10,325 nt of DNA from positions 1 to 10,325 of the forward strand of contig CAMOFU010000079.1 of NCBI GenBank assembly GCA_946613705.1, written 5' to 3'. Each line of letters opens with the position of its first letter. Position 1 is the stretch's first letter. Below the pieces are notes generated by a model. The model searched no databases and was not told the origin of the DNA. It saw nothing but the letters and a program-made list of their open reading frames with translations. The translations under genes were made by a program, and so were the position numbers. This stretch comes from an uncultured Clostridia bacterium (GTDB lineage: Bacteria > Bacillota > Clostridia > Oscillospirales > Ruminococcaceae). Positions 7,166 through 10,325 of the stretch are shown here, piece by piece.

Positions 7166-8968
7166 TTATCTCATACCGCGGTACATCGGTCCGTAATTGG
7201 CGCAGGCACGGAAATCAGCGCCCTCCTTTTCCATACCGAAAGCATTCCATGCAGCGGGACGGAAAATATCCTCCTCGGGTACATTATGCATTGCCACCGG
7301 TATACGGAGAATAGATGCAAGCGTGATAAGGTCAGCGCCGATATGTCCGTAGCTGATAGCACCGTGATTTGCTCCCCAGTTGTTCATAACATCATATGCC
7401 GACTTGAATGCGCCCTTGCCTGTAACTCTCGGAGTGAACCAGGTGCAAGGCCATGTATAGTCGGTGCGCTTCCAAAGGATATCGTTCACACGCTCGGGCA
7501 GCTTGACGGTCCAGCCCTCTGCGATCTGGAGCATAGGTCCAAGACCCTTGACAAGGTTGAGCCTTATCATAGTCACAGGCATCTCAGCATCGGTAACATA
7601 TCTCGAAGAGAATCCGCCGCCGCGGAAATAACCGCAGTCCGCATAATTCCAGGTGGTAGCGTTGAGTATCTTTTTCTGATCCTCCTCTGTAACGTCCCAC
7701 CACTGCTTCATCTCAGGCTCGCCCTTGTCATTAAGAGCAAGACCGCAGGCATCAAGGCAGGCAGCACCCGAATTGATAAGATGCAGGAACCCGCCCGCTT
7801 CCTTTGCATGACCCTCGGGCTCATAATCTGCGGCACGCTTCAGCGCTTCGGTGCTCCAGAACGTTCTTACATCAGCAAATATCTGAGCGCGTCCCGTCAG
7901 CAGCTTCATGAACATCATGCCGAGTCCGTTGAGCACATCGTTCTCTGTCGCAAGGATATACGGCTCACGGGCACCGTTCCAGTCAAACGTAGTGTTGAGC
8001 AGTGCTTCGGGGAAATCACAGTTGGGGTAGAAATCAGTCCACTGGCGCTGACCCTGAAAGCCCGCAGCGATAGCATTGTGACCCACCATTTCCTCTTCCC
8101 GTCCCTTGGGGAGCTTGTCATTTCCATTCATAAGGTCCTTGATAATGCACATCATCTTAACTACGAATTCCCAGTCCTGCTCCTTCTGCTCGGGTGTCTT
8201 CTGCAAGAAGTCGGGGTTTTTGTCAAAGCCCTCCTTGCAGTTTTCCTTTGTCCACGCAAGAGCCTTTTCATACTCATTCTTGTCATATATTTCTTCGGTC
8301 ATTCGGCGGATTATCTCTACCTCATCGACAGATTCAACTCTCATGCCGAGATACTCTTCGATAAACGCAGGATCTATGATAGACCCGCCGATACCCATGC
8401 AGATAGAGCCGATCTGCAAATAGCTCTTGCCTCTCATGGTTGCAGCAGCTACAGCGGCTCTGCCGAAGCGAAGCAGCTTTTCGCGCACATCAGCAGGGAT
8501 CTCGGTATCATCTGCCTCGCAAACATCGTGACCGTATATGCCGAATGCAGGAAGCCCCTTCTGTGCATGGGTCGCCAGTACCGATGCAAGATAAACTGCC
8601 CCCGGGCGCTCGGTGCCGTTAAAGCCCCATACAGCCTTGATCGTATTCTTATCCATATCCATAGTCTCGGCACCGTAGCACCAGCATGGTGTTACGGTAA
8701 GAGTGATGTCCACTCCCGCCTTTTTGAACTTGTCCTCGCAGGCTGCCGCTTCGGCAACACGGCCGATCGTGGTGTCAGCAATGATGACCTTCACAGGCTC
8801 ACCGTTGGAGTATCTCAGGTTTTCCTCAAAGAGCTTAGCTGCACTCTTTGCCATGTTCATCGTCTGATCTTCCAGAGACTCACGCACACCGAGAGCTCCG
8901 CGTCTGCCGTCGATCGTCGGACGGATACCGATGACAGGATAATCGCCTACAAATCTGTTTTTAGCCAT
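7166..8968 (-). CDS. fucI: L-fucose isomerase FucI
   Basis: It converts L-fucose to L-fuculose, the first intracellular step of fucose breakdown, in a Mn-dependent hexameric enzyme in known members. The 600-residue length is close to the 591 of E. coli FucI. Metal ligands are E342 (ATENDVLNG), D366 (IFADVRTFWS) and H535 (NNWGANHGAISYGHIGADLI), aligning by position with E. coli E337, D361 and H528. The N-terminal IGIRPTIDGRRGALGVRESLE and the C-terminal LRIPVAMHNV and ANYGPMYRG blocks are strongly family-like. The ribosome site GGAGG (8976-8980) is 7 bases from the ATG. It is the first gene of the operon. L-arabinose isomerase activity on related sugars (D-arabinose) is common in the family. 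Confidence 0.96.
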   Translation of the reverse strand: MAKNRFVGDYPVIGIRPTIDGRRGALGVRESLEDQTMNMAKSAAKLFEENLRYSNGEPVKVIIADTTIGRVAEAAACEDKFKKAGVDITLTVTPCWCYGAETMDMDKNTIKAVWGFNGTERPGAVYLASVLATHAQKGLPAFGIYGHDVCEADDTEIPADVREKLLRFGRAAVAAATMRGKSYLQIGSICMGIGGSIIDPAFIEEYLGMRVESVDEVEIIRRMTEEIYDKNEYEKALAWTKENCKEGFDKNPDFLQKTPEQKEQDWEFVVKMMCIIKDLMNGNDKLPKGREEEMVGHNAIAAGFQGQRQWTDFYPNCDFPEALLNTTFDWNGAREPYILATENDVLNGLGMMFMKLLTGRAQIFADVRTFWSTEALKRAADYEPEGHAKEAGGFLHLINSGAACLDACGLALNDKGEPEMKQWWDVTEEDQKKILNATTWNYADCGYFRGGGFSSRYVTDAEMPVTMIRLNLVKGLGPMLQIAEGWTVKLPERVNDILWKRTDYTWPCTWFTPRVTGKGAFKSAYDVMNNWGANHGAISYGHIGADLITLASILRIPVAMHNVPEEDIFRPAAWNAFGMEKEGADFRACANYGPMYRGMR

Positions 8969-9012
8969 AATAATACCTCCATACTTATTCTTGCAGCCGA
9001 CAATGCCGCAAA

Positions 9013-9054
9013 ATTATACATATATATTATAACATATCCAAACAGTTTTTCATA
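9013..9054 (-). promoter_or_regulatory. Promoter region of the fuc operon
   Basis: Two TATAAT boxes lie on the minus strand. The one at 9026-9031 is preceded by TG-T, an extended -10, but has only a poor -35. The one at 9013-9018 has TTGGAT (9036-9041) 17 bases upstream as a weak -35. Either would start transcription within about 60 nt of the fucI ATG. The weak -35 boxes fit a promoter that needs an activator or is repressed, unlike the consensus promoters elsewhere in the window. No clear CcpA cre box was found. Confidence 0.6.
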
Positions 9055-9080
9055 TACCTTTTAAAAAATATAAAGTAGAA

Positions 9081-9097
9081 AAAACAGTCAGTGTTTT
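9081..9097. promoter_or_regulatory. Dyad AAAACA-N5-TGTTTT upstream of the fuc promoter
   Basis: AAAACA (9081-9086) and TGTTTT (9092-9097) are perfect reverse complements with five bases between, a 17-bp dyad about 50-80 bases upstream of the fuc -10 boxes. The position suits an activator or a distal operator of the fuc operon. The regulator is not in the window. Confidence 0.35.
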
Positions 9098-9216
9098 GGG
9101 CAACTTTACCAACAGCATCAGCGGACTGATTTAATATTTATATATTTTGTAAAAAATCCGCATATCAAGTGTTCTTTCGTTAAGATACAGCTGACTGAAA
9201 AACGCAGTACACGGCA

Positions 9217-9230
9217 CTGATTCCGATCAG
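9217..9230. repeat. Short dyad CTGAT-N4-ATCAG
   Basis: CTGAT (9217-9221) and ATCAG (9226-9230) are complementary around TCCG. It lies about 30 bases upstream of the ZIP -35 box. It may be a protein-binding half-site pair, but 5-bp arms are short enough to occur by chance. Confidence 0.25.
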
Positions 9231-9256
9231 AATTATATCAATATATTAAAATACTA

Positions 9257-9285
9257 TTGAAATGCAGATCATAAAGTGATATAAT
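9257..9285 (+). promoter_or_regulatory. Extended -10 promoter of the ZIP transporter gene
   Basis: TTGAAA (9257-9262) and a perfect TATAAT (9280-9285) are 17 bases apart, and TG-A (9277-9279) gives an extended -10. The predicted start is near 9292, inside the palindrome at 9289-9304. Confidence 0.8.
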
Positions 9286-9288
9286 ATA

Positions 9289-9304
9289 GTTAGCATTAAC
9301 TAAC
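9289..9304. promoter_or_regulatory. Palindromic operator candidate at the ZIP transcription start
   Basis: GTTAG (9289-9293) and CTAAC (9300-9304) flank CATTAA, giving GTTAGCATTAACTAAC. It begins 3 bases after the -10 box and covers the predicted start, the classic place for a repressor site. The TTAG-N6-CTAA arms recall DtxR/MntR-type boxes, which carry TTAG..CTAA arms, and the gene downstream is a metal transporter. Assignment to that family is inference. Confidence 0.5.
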
Positions 9305-9307
9305 CGC

Positions 9308-9312
9308 AGGAG
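9308..9312 (+). promoter_or_regulatory. Ribosome binding site that decides the ZIP start
   Basis: AGGAG directly abuts the ATG at 9313, leaving no spacing, so that ATG is unlikely to be used. The in-frame ATG at 9325 is 12 bases from it, long but workable, and similar to the 12-base spacing of the gene at 247. Confidence 0.55.
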
Positions 9313-9324
9313 ATGAATAAACAC

Positions 9325-10101
9325 ATGAATGAGACACTACAGGGAGTGCTGATACCGTTTCTTGGTACATCGTTCGGCGCAGCGTGCGTGTTCCTGTTGA
9401 AAAAGCAGCTCGGTACAAGCATTCAGCGCATTCTGACAGGTTTTGCAGCAGGAGTGATGACCGCCGCAAGCGTGTGGAGCCTGCTTATACCCGCACTGGA
9501 ACAATCGGAGCAGACAATGGGAAGACTTGCATTTATCCCCGCAGCAGCAGGCTTCCTTATAGGTATCGCTTTCCTGCTGCTGCTCGACAGAGCCGTGCCG
9601 CATATGCATATGAATACAGACAAAGCTGAAGGTCCCAAAACCGGCTTCACCAAAAACACTATGCTGCTGCTGGCTGTTACTCTTCACAACATTCCCGAGG
9701 GCATGGCAGTTGGCGTCGTGTACGCGGGAATGAAAAACGGCGGCATAACACAAACGGCAGCACTGGCACTTGCGATCGGTATTGCAATACAGAACTTCCC
9801 CGAGGGTGCTATAATATCCATGCCGCTTCGGGCAGGAGGAATGAGCAAGGTCAAAGCCTTTACATTGGGCGTACTTTCGGGAGCAGTTGAGCCGATCGGC
9901 GCACTGCTGACGATAGCGGCGGCGGGACTGGTGATACCCGTGATGCCGTATCTTCTCAGCTTTGCGGCAGGTGCGATGATCTATGTAGTCGTAGAGGAGC
10001 TTATCCCCGAGATGTCCGAGGGCGAGCATTCAAATATCGGAGTAGTATCATTTTCGGTAGGCTTTGTAACTATGATGATACTTGATGTGGCACTCGGATA
10101 A
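9325..10101 (+). CDS. ZIP-family divalent metal transporter (GufA-like)
   Basis: It is an integral membrane protein that moves zinc or other divalent cations (iron, manganese) into the cytoplasm. From the ATG at 9325 the product has 258 residues with about eight hydrophobic segments, as usual for ZIP proteins. The two signature helices are TLHNIPEGMAVG (119-130; H121, N122, E125) and IQNFPEGAI (155-163; N157, E160), which form the binuclear metal site. EPIGA (189-193) and VEELIPEM (223-230) are also family-typical. The loop PHMHMN (92-97) between the third and fourth segments is a short version of the usual His-rich loop. The upstream ATG at 9313 would add four residues. It is a single-gene unit diverging from the fuc operon, with which I see no functional tie. 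Confidence 0.9.
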   Translation: MNETLQGVLIPFLGTSFGAACVFLLKKQLGTSIQRILTGFAAGVMTAASVWSLLIPALEQSEQTMGRLAFIPAAAGFLIGIAFLLLLDRAVPHMHMNTDKAEGPKTGFTKNTMLLLAVTLHNIPEGMAVGVVYAGMKNGGITQTAALALAIGIAIQNFPEGAIISMPLRAGGMSKVKAFTLGVLSGAVEPIGALLTIAAAGLVIPVMPYLLSFAAGAMIYVVVEELIPEMSEGEHSNIGVVSFSVGFVTMMILDVALG

Positions 10102-10182
10102 TACGTTGAACCTGACAAGTCATTATGCTTAACAGCACTGTAGCTTTAACGCTTTTTGCGGCACAATTTGTCAAGAGCAATC

Positions 10183-10233
10183 GCTTTACAGAATATTACT
10201 GTTGAACTCTATTGTAAAGCAGTTTGGTTTACA
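10183..10233 (+). repeat. Overlapping alternative hairpins after the ZIP gene
   Basis: GCTTTACA (10183-10190) pairs with TGTAAAGC (10213-10220) in an 8-bp stem with a 22-base loop. The second arm can instead pair with TTTACA (10228-10233) as a 6-bp stem with a 9-base loop. The two pairings exclude each other. No U-run follows either stem. Confidence 0.4.
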
Positions 10234-10262
10234 GATCTCGACATAAATTTTGTTTTTATTTT

Positions 10263-10303
10263 AAATGAGCTTCGGGCATCAGATACCCTGGCTCATTTTA
10301 TTT
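10263..10303 (+). terminator. Intrinsic terminator, probably bidirectional
   Basis: AAATGAGC (10263-10270) pairs with GCTCATTT (10291-10298), with a possible inner GGG/CCC pairing (10274-10276 with 10286-10288). A TATTTAAT-type tail follows on the + strand, and the T-rich stretch before the stem supplies a U-run for the other direction after A/T inversion is considered only weakly. It is 161 nt past the ZIP stop and is the likely end of that transcript. Confidence 0.65.
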
Positions 10304-10325
10304 AATATACTATTTTAATTTAATA

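Larger units (their letters stand above)
8969..9324. other. Divergent intergenic region with fuc and ZIP control sites
   Basis: About 356 bases without a gene separate fucI from the ZIP gene. It holds the leftward fuc promoter, a dyad at 9081-9097, a short dyad at 9217-9230, a repeated ACTGATT (9125-9131 and 9216-9222), a CAGTCAG/CTGACTG pair (9085-9091 and 9191-9197), and the rightward ZIP promoter with its palindrome. I see no small gene or RNA here. Confidence 0.7.

Noticed and set aside
6872..9064. A 730-codon open frame on the + strand opposite fucI and the kinase
   Set aside because: It is antisense to two genes with unmistakable enzyme motifs, its translation is rich in Cys, His, Arg and Ser without any domain, and it has no ribosome site. 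It is a by-product of codon bias.
9196..9211. Possible CcpA cre site, TG-N5-CG-N5-CA
   Set aside because: The cre consensus has four, not five, bases in each half, and this one is far from the fuc -10 box, so I do not call it.
9313..9324. Upstream ATG for the ZIP transporter adding four residues
   Set aside because: The AGGAG site touches this ATG with no spacer; the ATG at 9325 is more plausible, although its 12-base spacing is long.

Overview
The window looks like a chromosomal segment of a low-to-mid GC Gram-positive gut or rumen Clostridium-class bacterium, most likely Ruminococcus or a close Oscillospiraceae relative. This is inference from several signs: strong AGGAGG-type ribosome sites, consensus sigma-A promoters with AT-rich spacers, a secreted fibronectin-III/C39-like protein with a Gram-positive-style signal peptide, and fucose enzymes of the kind used on host glycans. 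No rRNA, tRNA, CRISPR array, transposase or phage gene is visible.

Left part (1-3171, + strand). About 246 bases of non-coding DNA hold three hairpins and then a near-perfect extended -10 promoter. This promoter drives a secreted two-module FN3-like/C39-like papain-fold protein. An ammonia-dependent NAD synthase (nadE) follows 44 nt later without a visible terminator or promoter, so the two may be co-transcribed. A second consensus promoter then drives a small tandem-repeat YegP/DUF1508 protein. A strong hairpin terminator (3104-3158) ends this block and probably also serves the operon converging from the right.

Centre (3175-9054, - strand). This is an L-fucose catabolic operon read right to left: fucI (L-fucose isomerase), an FGGY sugar kinase of the rhamnulokinase type acting as fuculokinase, fucU (fucose mutarotase), an unrecognised 397-residue cytosolic protein, and fucA (L-fuculose-1-phosphate aldolase). 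Together they would take beta- and alpha-L-fucose through fuculose and fuculose-1-phosphate to dihydroxyacetone phosphate and L-lactaldehyde. No fucose permease, lactaldehyde reductase or regulator is inside the window. A long hairpin sits between fucI and the kinase, and the unknown gene is the only member that the textbook pathway does not explain.

Right part (9055-10325). A 356-base intergenic region carries the leftward fuc promoter and a rightward extended -10 promoter with a palindrome on its predicted start site. The rightward promoter drives a ZIP-family (GufA-like) divalent metal transporter. Downstream lie an inverted-repeat cluster and a terminator-like hairpin.

No clearly new multi-gene system was found. 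The points most worth a second look are the unknown gene embedded in the fucose operon, the metal-regulator-like palindrome at the ZIP promoter, and the intercistronic and upstream dyads of the fuc operon.
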